Of a stretch of DNA of 64,000 nt, positions 11,914 to 23,752 are shown one piece after another. Each line of letters starts with the position of its first letter. Position 1 is the stretch's first letter. The position numbers and the translations under genes were made by a program. This DNA comes from Varroa destructor (lineage: Eukaryota > Arthropoda > Arachnida > Mesostigmata > Varroidae): contig NW_019211457.1 in assembly GCF_002443255.2 (NCBI RefSeq), forward strand, positions 1,962,727 to 2,026,726, read 5' to 3'. The notes beneath the pieces are model-generated. The model did not search any database, was not told the origin of the DNA, and was given only the letters and a program-made list of their open reading frames with translations.

Positions 11914-14900
11914 CTGTAGGCCTAGCTACTAGGACTCCGTAAAAACTGCTGTTGTGGAGACGAACGTAACAAAATCAAAGATCGAAGGCCAAGCTTCTAA
12001 AGTTAGTTTTCAGCGGGAAAGTGACCCAGCAGAGCTACTGTAACAGATCTGCGGCAGAGGTAGGCGATAATACTAAACGCATCGAAATCTGTGAAACTGA
12101 AGCCGTCCTCTGTCATAGCTTATTGTTGGTGTCGTCTTCCACCTTGTTCCAACGAAGGTGATTAACTAGACCGAAAAGGCTCGACTGAACGTAGTGGCGA
12201 TGACGGTGTAGCGGTGCTGGTCGCCACTCGAACGGCGTATGATTTATTGCAGAACGCACTGGATTAATGGCAATACCAGATATGAGAAATAGGAAAAGTG
12301 ACATCGACCAGATGTTAAGCGTGAAAAACAATTTTTTACGTTAGAAAAAATAAATTTTGCTAATTGTACGTTGGAGTACAATAGCTTCTTTTAGCATTAG
12401 CTTTTGTAAACTAGTAAACGTGTCTAGCCTGCATTACGAAACATTTCAACTGTGATATTTCCAATAAATTTGCAAATAAGTGCATTAAAAAATTTAATTT
12501 TTTTTAGTTTGCATTAAAAAAATAAATAACTAACACAACAGTATTTTCTCATTTTTCTCTATCTACATTTCATAATTAATGTACAATTAACATTATTATT
12601 ATTATGTCTAGTCAATGGGGGCTTCGTGGAATATCAATTGCTGCAGTTTCTGCTGGTATGAGATCAAATTTAAAAAAATTTGGCAACTTTTTTTCAGTAA
12701 CACGAACTTACGTCATGAGGCAAACACCACACCATCGGCGAGAGGGCAATCTTACTAAATGCCCCACTACGATGCATCTTGCTGCAACTGTCGTTGAACT
12801 AATTAATCTTCTTAAAATTATTCCCAAGCACAAAGACACATTCACAAGTTGAGTTGGTGGCAATCTTCTTTTTACAAATCCGTACGTCCTACGACTCAGG
12901 CGCTGTTTCTCTCTTTTTGTCTCTATTCCGCCACTGACAAAAACCGATCTTCTAGGACCTAGTTAATAAGGACACGGTATTGATGATTATTATTATTAAC
13001 GGCCTACGTTTGATGCTCTCAACTTCGGTGTATTTCGCACGCACTTAAAATTCCCAACGCCGATTCCGCTCACACAGTTGATCACAATGTTTTTAGCGAA
13101 GAACGTTTAATATAGGCCGCTACCACACAATGATAAATAAATACGCTAAATTCTACAGGAAATAGCATAAGTAGTATAGATAAGTCCGTTTTCAGGGGGT
13201 TCGTTAAGAGTGTGAGTAGACGTAACAAGTGGACGCGTGGTTGGATCACGGAAGTATAAAGCCTATAGGACATATAACGCAATATTCTCTGTAAAAGTAT
13301 GTGGTAAGGACATAGCAAATATCCTGAAGAACTGTTGGACGTCTGGCTTTTATCGCCGGGCCATCATGAAGTAGAACTAAACAGGAACCCAACAAACGCG
13401 ATGACTCCTGATTTACCGAGATCTAAGCAAGTGCGCTGCTCTCCAGTTGATCCGCTCTACCTTTCGTAGTTTGACGCTACACGGCGTGGCCTTCGGCGTG
13501 TGACATTTCGAGAACATTTCTGATTGAAATAGACTACCACAGTTTATCAAGAAGATGTCACGGAAAAGGGCACTCACGCGTCTTACCGGCGAGACTCCAC
13601 TGGATCTGGTTATAGTTCACAAGGAATTAAAGAAGACAGCCAAGCTTAGATATGGCTTTGCTAAACAAGTTCGCTTTCACCGTTAACGCGTATTTTTGGG
13701 TTTGACCTGTTGACCGTGTGTTCTCGGCTTTTCGATAAATGTTTCAAAACGTGAAACATTGTACTCGCGCAATGCTACCGTAGACGAGTTCAGTATTGCA
13801 CAAAAATACCAATAGCTCTTTACCAAAAAATTTAACCGCACGTCTGCTGCCATATAGATCGGCATCGAGTCAGTACCTCTGTATTGAGCGATCCTCGTCA
13901 TACAGTGATACAGCCAGCTAAATACTCTGCAGCCTTTGTAACCTCCTGTTGCATCTATACTCCGAGATGCAGGCCAGTTTCTTTCATTCTGTCATTTTTT
14001 TTTCAAAACAAATAATTCTACTGTTAGGAGCGCAAAATTGTAAACAAACACAGCGCGCATATACATGTATATATATTGTTGGCCCAGACTACTTCGAAAA
14101 CTGAACGACACTTCGAATTTGTCCGGCGTAAATTTATGCTACAGATATGAAGAGCGAACACATTTCCCATTAGCTTGAGTCTAATCACAAAGAGCAGTAC
14201 CCGTAATCCATGGTAACAACCGCATTATTTCTCCTTGAAATTTCAAATACATTTGTTAAACCTTTACGTTTACGAATTTTTTCTACGAATCGGTGTCCAG
14301 CAAAAAACAATTTTCCACCTTATACGTGTACGGATCAAATCGCGAAAAGGGTACAGCATTGACGATATATACATTTACCATTTACATTAATTAGGGTATA
14401 AAATTGTCAGGACCAGCTAGAAAAACCAAGTCACTATAAAGGTGCATCAATCAACACAGATATATGTGCCATTCAAGCATCTCTAATTGTCATGGTAGCC
14501 TACGCTCAGGTGTTCGGACATCTCGTAATTTATGATATTCTACAATATCGAAAACGGGATGACGCCCTCGTACTGGCGCTACCTCAATCGATGGGTGCAA
14601 ATCAGGCTAATGTTTTACTCAGCTATACGTGAGCTCTACCTGTGCTTCTCTGCGTGCATGTTCTGCGTCTCTTGGTGCTACTTGTATCCACTGATGGCTG
14701 TTGATCGCAGGCGTTCGCTACTGATCCAATCATCGAACGCTGCACTCCGGGCACTTATCTTTCCAATAGATAACAACTATAGTCTACTATATATGTTCTC
14801 TAATCATTGATGCGGTTTTGCTACAGAGTTGCCGCTACTGCTACCAGCGTGCCTAGCTCAAAGTAAGTTTACTGCGAAGAGCACGCCAGGTAGGCTGTGT

Positions 14901-17095
14901 TTTCCGCAACTACGCGGGGCATCCTCGTAATAGTGAGAGCGCCGTCACAAGACGTATGCCCACTATCTTTGCGAATGATCTCTCTGATGCAAGCAGTGCA
15001 AGTTCTCTATATGACCGTACCTACTAGACAGGACGCAATTTACGGGAGCCAGCACCTGATTTCTGATGATGTCTGCTGATCTATTGACCTGGTTCTATCT
15101 GGGCTTTAACCCCGGCTGTGATATAGGATGTAGGGTTGGCCATATAACCCTCAACGTTTTTACTTCCTCGCCGCAAATGAGATTATTGCCCGTTGCAAAA
15201 AAAACTGCATAAATCTTAAGTGGAGCAGTTCTACTTGGTAGGGTCCCGGTAGCACAATGAAGAGATGTTGGTGAATACCTGTATGGAGCCTGCGAACGTG
15301 CTGTTTTAACCTGTAATGTTCTATTGCTAGGTATACCTACGCACGAACAAGCACAGAAGATCTCTTACACTAGCGAGTGCGAAGTACAATAGAAACAGAT
15401 TGTGAGCCATCAACTAACGTGCTGTTAGATCGTTTCCGTTGTTGTTTCAGATAGAACTGTTACTAAGTTTAGTTACTCGACTCGTAAATTTCGACCATGA
15501 CTGGTGATTAATTGGCTTTTTTCACGGAGAAAACTTTGTATACAGAGGTAGAAGGAAGGTGAGCGTCAGATCGGTAGACCAAACGGATCAGTAACAGTAT
15601 CGCATGAGTCTGTCTTCGACGCAATAGAAAAAAAACATTTCTCGAGAGCACGTTTATAACAGTAATAATAATCATGATTGTAGTAAAGATCGTGCAATGT
15701 ACGTTCTGACGTCCATTCAGTAAACAGCATTCTTTATGGACGTGTAATTTGTTAGAAAAAAAAAAGAACGCTAATAGTAAAGGCGTAGGTTCGTTAAAAA
15801 GAACCCATATACTGAATCATAACACTATGTGCTCGTTTCTTATTAAGTGAGGCACGTCGAATATCAGGTTTTTCAAAATCAAAAAACAGTGACCTCAAAA
15901 TCTTGCTATCATTCCTTGTTAAAAGGTCCATTACGATTACTGTTTTAACAGAAGTCAATTTCATGAGATAGGCCATAACTTAGGCGGACCTTTAAGAACG
16001 AGCATGCCAATCTTGCCAGATGATTTCCGCCTTCGCCGACAGGCGAACACTAATCGCAGGCAAGCTTCCACTATTTTTGGAACGAGCATCGATTATTTGG
16101 TAGTTTCTATGACGAGGATGCTTAATTGGAGAAAAAAATGTATATGTATATAAAAGAGCGAATTTATATGGTTTGCTAATGATTGCAATCAATGAAACTG
16201 AAAAAAAAAAAAGCTTTTCATACTATAAAAGAATCAAGTATAATAAAGGAATCAAGATTAGAGAAGCCGGTACTTTTCCATCATTTACTGCTAACTTACG
16301 CTGGTCAAAGGTCATGATTCGTCTGCCATGAAGTCTACATGAAGTTAAGCTACGCCGTGCGGAGCCGGCCTTTGAAAGGCTGAAATACTGGTCTGGCATA
16401 CCCACGAATTTCATCTTGCTCGAGAAGAAAAAACAACAACAGTTATATGCGAACCTTACCTCTAAAACCTTATCAGGTTAAGGTCTTTGTAACATATGCA
16501 TAATTCCGGTCCAGGTGTTTACCTTTAGAGGGCCTTCAATTGAGCAGAACGTTTAGGAATAAGTTAATAGTTTGAGAAACTTTGCTCACACTTTTTCATA
16601 TGTTCATTAATATTTAACTTACTAGTACTAATTTCAAATAAATAAAATAGAGTACAGTAAAACAGAATGATTGGGTTATACCAGTCGTAGCATTGCTGCA
16701 CGCCTTCCCTCCTCGTAAGGCTTAAGAACAAGTCATAGATCCGGTCTGTGCTTAAAAAGTTACTTTTTCAACTGGAATTATAAATAATAACATGACGCAT
16801 AACGAAACGATCCTCACGCGTACTTCATCTATTGAACCTAAATTTCATCAGTCCAATTCATTCCAGTGTAAAGACTATATTGGTTATTATATACTGGTAT
16901 ATATACATAACTTTTGTTTGCCATACGAACGTATGCTTCGATACATAAACAAGAAAAACAAAACGTTGTCCGACTAGTAAAACAAGAAATATTACCTACG
17001 TTCGATTTAAGGAAGTTATTGTCCTCTAACTAAGAAATGTTATCGGCGACATTTGTTGTAACAGGGTCACAGAAACACACTGAGTCGCTACCGTT
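11914..17095. other. Unassigned DNA with weak ORFs
   Basis: Mostly AT-rich. Weak items: a plus-strand 82-codon ATG frame at 12604-12852 ending in an amphipathic helix-like segment (TVVELINLLKIIP), which overlaps a minus-strand GTAAGT donor near 12711, so strand conflicts; a hydrophobic plus-strand 92-codon frame at 14532-14810; and AT-rich ORFs near 16.2-16.4 kb. None has consistent splice support. Short homopolymers are present near 15.75 and 16.2 kb. Confidence 0.4.
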
Positions 17096-17389
17096 TTAAT
17101 ACTGAAAGTGAGTTTCACTGACGCTTAAGCGATTCATAAACCCAGTTACTTGTACTTCCGACAGCCGAACGGCCGTGCTGATCGACGACCCGCGGATCGC
17201 AGTATTGGCAATTGCCGTAAACACTGTCAGCATAGCTGCCAAGCTGGCGCACCTCATCGTTGACCATATACATGGCGATATGATAATAACATAACACGTT
17301 TCCCCCACTGGCGGGAGTCCGTGGCCTAAACCAACGTTCAATGGCAGCAGCACCGGATTTGGGACATTAAAACGTCTTTTTCTTGACAA
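17096..17389 (-). CDS. Candidate exon, frame unresolved
   Basis: Two overlapping minus-strand frames are open through a GC-richer patch. One (to 17096) is alanine/threonine-rich and hydrophobic around LAAMLTVFTAIANTAIRG, then SSISTAVRLSEVQ followed by a GTAACT donor, reminiscent of a transmembrane helix and following linker. The other (17297-17115) is polar (VNDEVRQLGSYADSVYGN). I considered an ABC-transporter membrane segment for the first, but the resemblance is too weak to name. Codon texture suggests coding, but frame and family are open. Confidence 0.25.
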   Translation of the reverse strand: MSRKRRFNVPNPVLLPLNVGLGHGLPPVGETCYVIIISPCIWSTMRCASLAAMLTVFTAIANTAIRGSSISTAVRLSEVQVTGFMNRLSVSETHFQY

Positions 17390-18247
17390 TTTACTCTTTG
17401 TCCTAGAGCTGGATAAAAACGCTGTTATGGACTTGGCATATTATGCTGTGATTGACCTAGAATCAATTAAAACACGTGACGAAAAAAATGGCGAGGAACT
17501 GAAACAGGAAGCGTAGGCTTAGCTGAAAATTAGACTCTATGCATTTAATAATGTTATGGCCAAATCATCGGGTGTTTATGATTGTTTTCTTTATAAATAT
17601 AGCTATTTTGCTATAGGATGCCCAATCGCGCAATCAAAAAAAGGATCGTTATTGCGTTATAACTAATCGAACTAATCTATTAAACAACGATAAACACCTC
17701 GATTTGCCGCTCTACAACGTGGAACTTCAATTTTTTTTTTCTCCAAATACGGCCGATAGGCTCTTTTCTCCAAATAGGCTCTGCCTAACGAATGCAGAGC
17801 ATCTATTAGCTTGGATATCTACTAAGCTAGGTAAACAACTTACGTTCTATGCAAGCCTTTGTACCATAGTTTCCACACACTTCTCTGAAGTAGCAAAACA
17901 ACTTTGACTCACGAACGCCTGATTCTCGACTAGTCTAGGCAACGACCGGAGGGATTCACTTGCCAATATCATATTTTGGCAAGCGTCAGTGGCAATAATT
18001 TTTCAACCGATAAAAAAAGCGTTTCCGACGAAAACAGAACAACGGCAGAAAGACAGCGCCATCTTCTGTTTGGCAGGAAAAAAAAATGTTTTTTCCGGAT
18101 AAATTAGTAGATTCGTCAAGCCCAACGTAGAGGGTCCACAAACGGGAATCGCGAATCGCCGAAATAGGCACCTATAAAATTTTCTTCTGTGGCTCACGCT
18201 ATTTGAAAAAATAGGTGGTGAGACAATTTTCCAGTTGCATGTAAACA
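17390..18247. other. Unassigned DNA
   Basis: AT-rich with A and T tracts. Overlapping minus-strand frames at 17986-18248 are cysteine/phenylalanine-rich and look like translated low-complexity DNA. Confidence 0.45.
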
Positions 18248-18259
18248 ATGGCCCGTCAC
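18248..18259 (+). CDS. Possible start exon
   Basis: ATG in good context (AACAATGG) opens four codons (MARH) that end at a perfect GTAAGT donor (18260-18265), phase 0. It could splice to the phase-0 acceptor before 18531. Twelve coding bases are too few for confidence on their own. Confidence 0.2.
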
Positions 18260-18530
18260 GTAAGTATAAGCAACACTTCTGTGTTTTGCCACAGCCATTG
18301 AATAGTTGGCTTACGTTATGTACAGGTTATGATACAAATAATGGTGATGAGCTTGGTTGTTACTGAATTATGATGCGCGACATAAGGCAAAGCTGCCAAA
18401 CGAACGCATAACGTTCCCAGCCGCTCGCCGGTCACAGCAAGCGCCTAGAAAGACGACAATTATTTTTGCGTGGAAAATGTGGTCCTGAGAATTACGCTAC
18501 AATTTTTTGGCCAATTCTCCAACTGAACAG

Positions 18531-18794
18531 GACGAGAAATGGCATGACGTTGACCAGCTTCAGAGATATGGCCGACGAACACTATTGTACCGCATGACTG
18601 TAATGAAACACCAGACAATCATCCAATGGTTACAGGTGTTATCCTGTAACAAAAATAATCAGACCATTCCATGCTACAATGACAAATTACGGTCAGCTAC
18701 AAACGTGGGCCGCCCGCAGGATCAACTGACTCCGAAGTCAGTTACGTCTATCATAACACCAACCTCAATAACGATTAACGTCACAAACGAGTAA
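18531..18794 (+). CDS. Candidate exon, unrecognised protein
   Basis: A pyrimidine-containing acceptor ending ccaactgaacag precedes an open frame with strong coding texture (DEKWHDVDQLQRYGRRTLL region). It may end at CAG followed by GTGTTA after 35 codons (18635) or run to the TAA at 18792-18794. The longer version has several N-glycosylation-like sites (NNQT, NVTNE) and a T/S/I-rich end, as in extracellular proteins. Phase 0 fits the possible start exon at 18248-18259. Family not recognised. Confidence 0.3.
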   Translation, partial: DEKWHDVDQLQRYGRRTLLYRMTVMKHQTIIQWLQVLSCNKNNQTIPCYNDKLRSATNVGRPQDQLTPKSVTSIITPTSITINVTNE

Positions 18795-18811
18795 ATTCTG
18801 TTGAATGTATC

Positions 18812-19177
18812 CTAATGGTCATCCATTTGCTGGCTATCGGGCGCATTTGTGGTCGCGGAATTACTGTTACTCGGGGCCAATCGTTCCTCGACGAACCCTA
18901 CCAAATAATGAACCCAGTCGAATACGAGAACAGCTGCACAAACAGAAAAGTCGCTTCTGCACCGACGAAGCACAGCATTAACCAAAACACGTCTCAATGC
19001 ACAGCGGTAGAGATTTGGACGGACTTCAGCGTTAATCGAATTGGCCGCCACGGCAAAATGGTCGTAGTAATCACTGAATGTTTGCGCCGAACTACATGAG
19101 CACCTCTTTACCACAACTGTTGCTGCCAATGCACGATCGACGTGCACTGTCGGGCTCCGGCACGCAAGCGCGGCCAA
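18812..19177 (-). CDS. Opposed open frames, strand unresolved
   Basis: A 121-codon minus-strand ATG frame fully overlaps a 94-codon plus-strand ATG frame (18815-19099). The minus product is alanine/arginine-rich with a hydrophobic VCAAVLVFDWVHYLVGF segment. The plus product is polar with cysteines (NSCTNRKVASAPTKHSINQN) and lies just after the plus-strand frame at 18531-18794, which slightly favours plus. No family recognised on either strand. Confidence 0.2.
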   Translation of the reverse strand: MAALACRSPTVHVDRALAATVVVKRCSCSSAQTFSDYYDHFAVAANSINAEVRPNLYRCALRRVLVNAVLRRCRSDFSVCAAVLVFDWVHYLVGFVEERLAPSNSNSATTNAPDSQQMDDH

Positions 19178-19635
19178 TACCGCGGGCAGAGCCGATGCTA
19201 TAGTCGATTTCTAATACATAGTTAGACTTATCAGTGGAATCGGCCGCAGCGCTACTTGCTATTTCGATTGGTAACGAATAGCAGCGATGCGTGGCGTAGT
19301 GGCAATGCCAATGAAAAAGACTTCGCTCCCTTCCTTCCGTTGTGACTAAGATGATGCTTAGCTAGGGCGCGCGAACGCTCTGCGCCGATGGGTGTCTGTC
19401 GCTCCTGCCTAATGGAAAAACTTTGTCTTCGAGGACCGCAGATGGAAACTGTGCCGACTGATAGAACTTATTGACTGTCGGAACCGCTGACAGATTTGCA
19501 TAGAATCCATGGTTAAACTATGGATATCGTCAGGACAAGCAAATAACAGGTATTCACAATGTGGAACAGGTGTTGCCTAGTGTTACCACCGCAGTTAACC
19601 CATGATGGTAGTGGGTAGGTTAGCCAAGATAGACG

Positions 19636-20039
19636 TTACAGCAACGCCGACAGGGGGGTGAAAGACTGTTTCGCATTGCTAATCGCAATCATAAAACGTT
19701 GGCGAAGTAATGTCTTCATGGCCAAAGGGCGCGTACTACGCTTTCTAGATGGAACGTTAGCAAGGGAAAAACAAAGTGCTGAGTCAATATAGGACACAGA
19801 TTCCATGTCATTGCCATATGATAACATCGTTTCGGAACGTAAATACAGATTTGTCGCAGTAAACCTATGCGGGGACCAGCGTAAGAAAGAAGAGATAAGC
19901 CAGAAAATTCCACAATGAGAATGTGGATAAGGAACGTAGCGCAGGAAATCATCCGCGACCTCGACAAGAGAAGAGGGAACAATAACAGGCCAGACTTGAA
20001 GAGACATTTGCATAGTCGTGAACACAACGTTAGCGCCAC
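19636..20039 (-). CDS. Candidate exon, 129-codon frame
   Basis: A long minus-strand frame (20025-19636) with pyrimidine-rich third positions, preceded by an acceptor-like tgtctcttcaag near residue 12. The product contains aromatic hydrophobic stretches (HCGIFWLISSFLRWSPHRF) then a basic tail ending SALL. A second minus frame (20039-19716) is leucine-rich and probably a shadow. I considered a chemoreceptor-type membrane protein, but no diagnostic motif is present. The length is near the chance maximum for this window. Confidence 0.25.
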
Positions 20040-20088
20040 GAGTGAAGAAAAAATATCGTCGACGTTAATTATGATGCGTTACGGCTTC

Positions 20089-20124
20089 GGGTGAAGCTGT
20101 GGGTGAAGCTGTGGGTGAATCTAT
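20089..20124. repeat. 12-bp tandem repeat, three copies
   Basis: gggtgaagctgt occurs twice exactly and once with changes (gggtgaatctat). In one plus frame it encodes a G-E-A-V repeat running into an open frame to 20308, but that frame has no splice support. Confidence 0.85.
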
Positions 20125-23100
20125 GTTGTATTCTGTTTCCCCTATTGGCGCACTTTGTGGTACGGATGAACGAAGAATAGTGTTCCTGATACAGGCACAG
20201 CATAGGTCGCCGATATTAATCGGCTTAGAATTTATAATATTTCATAAACATTTAATCGAACTGTTTCTTTCTATGTATATACACTGTAGAGTATATGTGG
20301 GCCGATGATAAGGTATCTGGCCAATTAGAATCGTGCTCCAGAAGACTGGCTGGCTTAGACTCGATAATATTATCCACATCAGAAATCGCTTTCGTGGGCT
20401 AAAACTCCCTTCATAATTGTGTAGTACATAAAAGTTTTGCCTACGCACAGATAACTAGCTTTGTTCAGAACAATTGTATCCATAAATTGCTTCGATTACT
20501 CCGCACCAACCCCTAGACGGGAATAGGCCGCCTAGGTCAGTACAGTCCTAAAAGGCTGTCTCAATATATTAGGCCGATTCGCGTCATTCGGCATACGCCA
20601 ACAATTCGATATCAGCAATTGGATTGATCTGCCTTCGACCCACCCGGTGAGAAAATTTATAGTACCGTAAGTTATAAAAGGAGGCATGAGGAAAATGCCC
20701 TCGATAGACAGTGCTTTCGAAGCTTACTCAAAACATAACTTTTATCATGTTTATGCTACTTTCTCAGTCGACAAACATCCTTTTTGTATACCTTCAGATG
20801 ATTTTTTACTTTGATTATGCTTAGTTGCTCCATGAATGAAGCTCTTGCTTGGAGCTCAGAAAACAACATTTAGATATCGATTGGGAACTTTTTGTTTATT
20901 TCGCTAGTGTTTAGTCGACCCATATCTTGTATCTTATCTAACATTAATTAGCTAAAATATCGATCCTAAAAAACAAGCTTCACGAAAGAAAGCGGGTAAG
21001 TAGTCGAACCCCAGGAGTAGAGTAATTGACAATAAAAAATCTATAAGCTGTACGTACAATTCATCGATCGAAAATTTTGACACAAGTTGAGCCATATCAC
21101 TAGCCTCTATGCCAGCCGAGCTAATATTTCCGCCCAACAGCCGGTTCCCTCGCACATAATAACCAGTTGCATCTACGAACAGTACAACAAATCAAATACA
21201 ATCAATACAAATACTAACCGAGCTACAATATGATTGCGGATTCTGTTATTACAAAACCTAGCATAGAGCTTTTGCCACCCTTCTTTACTACCGTTTTCTA
21301 TCTCGCCCCATGTTTTCTTCTCATCGTCTTGCTCATTTCCTTTCCTCTCTCTCTGCCTCGATTTCTGGTGGTACGGTAAAGTTAGTCGATATAAAAGGCC
21401 AACCACTGTGGCTGGATCGGGGGGAGGAGTATTTCGTATGCTGGTTCGTATCCTTTCAACCTGAGCGGTCTGGGCGAGAAAGTGCTGAGGAAAAATCTAT
21501 AGGGTATCTCCTTGATGGAATGTTTAAATATTGTATGCCCAGTTCAGGAAAAACCATATATTTACAATGAAAGCTTTTTTTCCAGAGATCTCCTGCGGGG
21601 GCCTCTGAAGGTGCTAAGTTACTTTCCACTGACAACGCGGCAACCCTGTATCGCAAAAAGGCCTGCCCACAGGACCGTTCATCATATCTATCATACAAAA
21701 CCGAAAACTTATATAGATAGAAATATTATAGGGAAATATAACTCCATGTCTTTTTTTGTCTCGTTTCGCCGTGCAGTCAGGTCTAAAAAATGTGGCCGAA
21801 CACAATTTTCATACATAAATTTCTAAAAATATATAGCTCAGCCGATGACCCGATTCACACTGATCTTAGACGACTTTAACAAATGTTCTCCAAATGTTCT
21901 TGCTGTAAACAGACAACTGGGCTCAATTTAATCTCTGATGCGCTTCAAAGAAAATCTAACTTCCGTACTGGCTATTTCAGATGGTCCCGAGTTTTCGTCC
22001 ACTGATTTGAAGCGGTTAGAACTGAATCACAGAAGCAGAAAGCACTGAAGCTTTCAATTCAACATTAAAGAATCTCAAGTAGATCTAACATTTCTGTTCT
22101 TTTTGTACCGCGTTTATAGATTGCTTATAACAAACCGTGGTTGCAGAAGAAGAAGGTACACTGAGTAATATGTGTTCACGGTTACAAAGGGCACTGAAAT
22201 GAAAAAATAATTAGAAGGAGCGTAAAGAAATTATTCATTTCAATTGTGTAATCATAGTGATACTTATAGTATATCTAAGGCACGGTCCGTATGTCATTGG
22301 TGGGGAGTCATCATTATGGACGCAAATGCAATTAAAACCTCTGCATACTTACGAAACCAACTCGAGTCGGAGCTGTTAAAGCCTGTGTTCTACGATCTAC
22401 GAAGAATCCGAGTGTCTATATCCAAATACCTATTACCTATAGTCGCCTGCAGAAAGGGACAGCGCTAAGATTGTGGGCCTTCCTCGGGCATCAGCTCAAC
22501 TTATCTTTATACTACTTTCTATGCTGTATTATTAATAAAAAAAAACTGGTTAATTTTACGCGCTGTAAGCGTTCTTAACATCCTCGCCATATCGGCTGCC
22601 TATCTGTCTGTCTGTATCTGCGTGCATTTTTTTATTGGTGTCACTCCGACCGTTACGAGGGGCAGCTACGAGGCAATTTCTTTTACGTTTGGGCATCGGG
22701 CGATCCGGAAGAGTGACTCATAGATCTAGCACTATCTTACTGACAGCGAAGGAGGAATAGCTGCCATTGCTACAGGAGGTCCACTAAATATGTTGGTAAT
22801 TTTGTTATGCCGTGGTTAGAGTGGTATGCTCAGGTTAGAAAGAAAACTATACGACCCTATACCAGACTGAGCAGAATTACTGATAGAGGTAAATGGTTAC
22901 AAACACTTTTTTCTAGAAAAAATAAATCACCATGCATCTAGAACGTATTTTTCGTACCGCTCAGTTCTAAAGTGAAGTGCGTCATTATACATATTCTTAT
23001 GAGGCGTAGCTTTTGTCATTCCAACATTTAAGCAGACTCTATATAAATCGTATTGTTTAATAACTACAGCCTGTGTAATGTATTAAACACGTACTACGAT

Positions 23101-23610
23101 ACACTGAGATCGAAATGTATGTTTTGTTTCGTACTACTGTATGGATGACCCGATAGTTCCGTTAGATCTTTGTAAGCCGTTTAACGACAACCGAATTGAA
23201 ATCACTATAAGGATATAAACTTACCTGCTTCAACATCAGCATCAAAATCGGTTATGAAGAGACGCGTACGAAAAATGCTCGATCTACGAGGGTAAGCGAC
23301 GTCACGATGGGTCGACGGCGACCATTGAAACCCATCAGAACATTGTCTCACCTGCTGCGACGAGCTCCCGGGGACCAGATCATACTTCATTTCACGGTAC
23401 CCCGTTCACATGGGCGTAAACAGAAAATAATCATTTCCTTTGCCAAAACTTATTAATTGGGTTGCCGATTGACAAATGAGGTCAGTGGATAAACGTAAAA
23501 ATTCAGCTTCTGTCCGAGATCTGCACGATGGAAATATAGGAAGAAAATTTTATGATGATGATGACGATAAGTGATAATAAGAGTTTGTATAGGAAGAAGT
23601 GACATTTGTT
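20125..23610. other. Unassigned DNA with weak ORFs
   Basis: Mixed composition. The plus-strand frame 21310-21570 (86 codons) has some coding texture (KLVDIKGQPLWLDRGEEYF) after a pyrimidine-rich stretch, but no clean acceptor in frame, and it is opposed by a minus-strand frame at 21456-21698. A plus-strand 74-codon frame at 22244-22468 is similar. A TCTG-type simple stretch lies near 22601-22620 and a GAT-rich stretch near 23550-23570. Confidence 0.4.
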
Positions 23611-23746
23611 ATGGAGGAATTTCAAAGAAAGGAGCAATGGAAAGATTACTTGGAAAAAACTATTTGGAATCGTCTAGGATATGGTTTGATTTACGTTCTT
23701 TTTGGTTACGCTAGCCTTTTTTGTGATCTGTTTACTGTAGACCCAC
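23611..23746 (+). CDS. Candidate first exon of membrane protein
   Basis: ATG opens 45 codons with strong coding texture: an acidic/basic N-terminus (MEEFQRKEQWKDYLEKTIW), then a hydrophobic segment around residues 23-40 (GYGLIYVLFGYASLFCDLF) that could be a membrane helix, ending TVDP and a perfect GTAAGT donor at 23747-23752 (phase 1). The start is chosen because it is the first ATG in the frame and the hydrophilic N-terminus follows directly. Without the donor the frame runs to 23829. The next exon was not found. Family not recognised. Confidence 0.4.
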
Positions 23747-23752
23747 GTAAGT

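Noticed and set aside
17096..17389. ABC-transporter (subfamily C) membrane domain
   Set aside because: Only a loose hydrophobic pattern with R and E at about the right spacing; no nucleotide-binding motifs anywhere near, and a rival frame is equally good.
19636..20025. Chemoreceptor (gustatory/odorant type) exon
   Set aside because: Aromatic hydrophobic texture only; the C-terminal signature of those families is absent.
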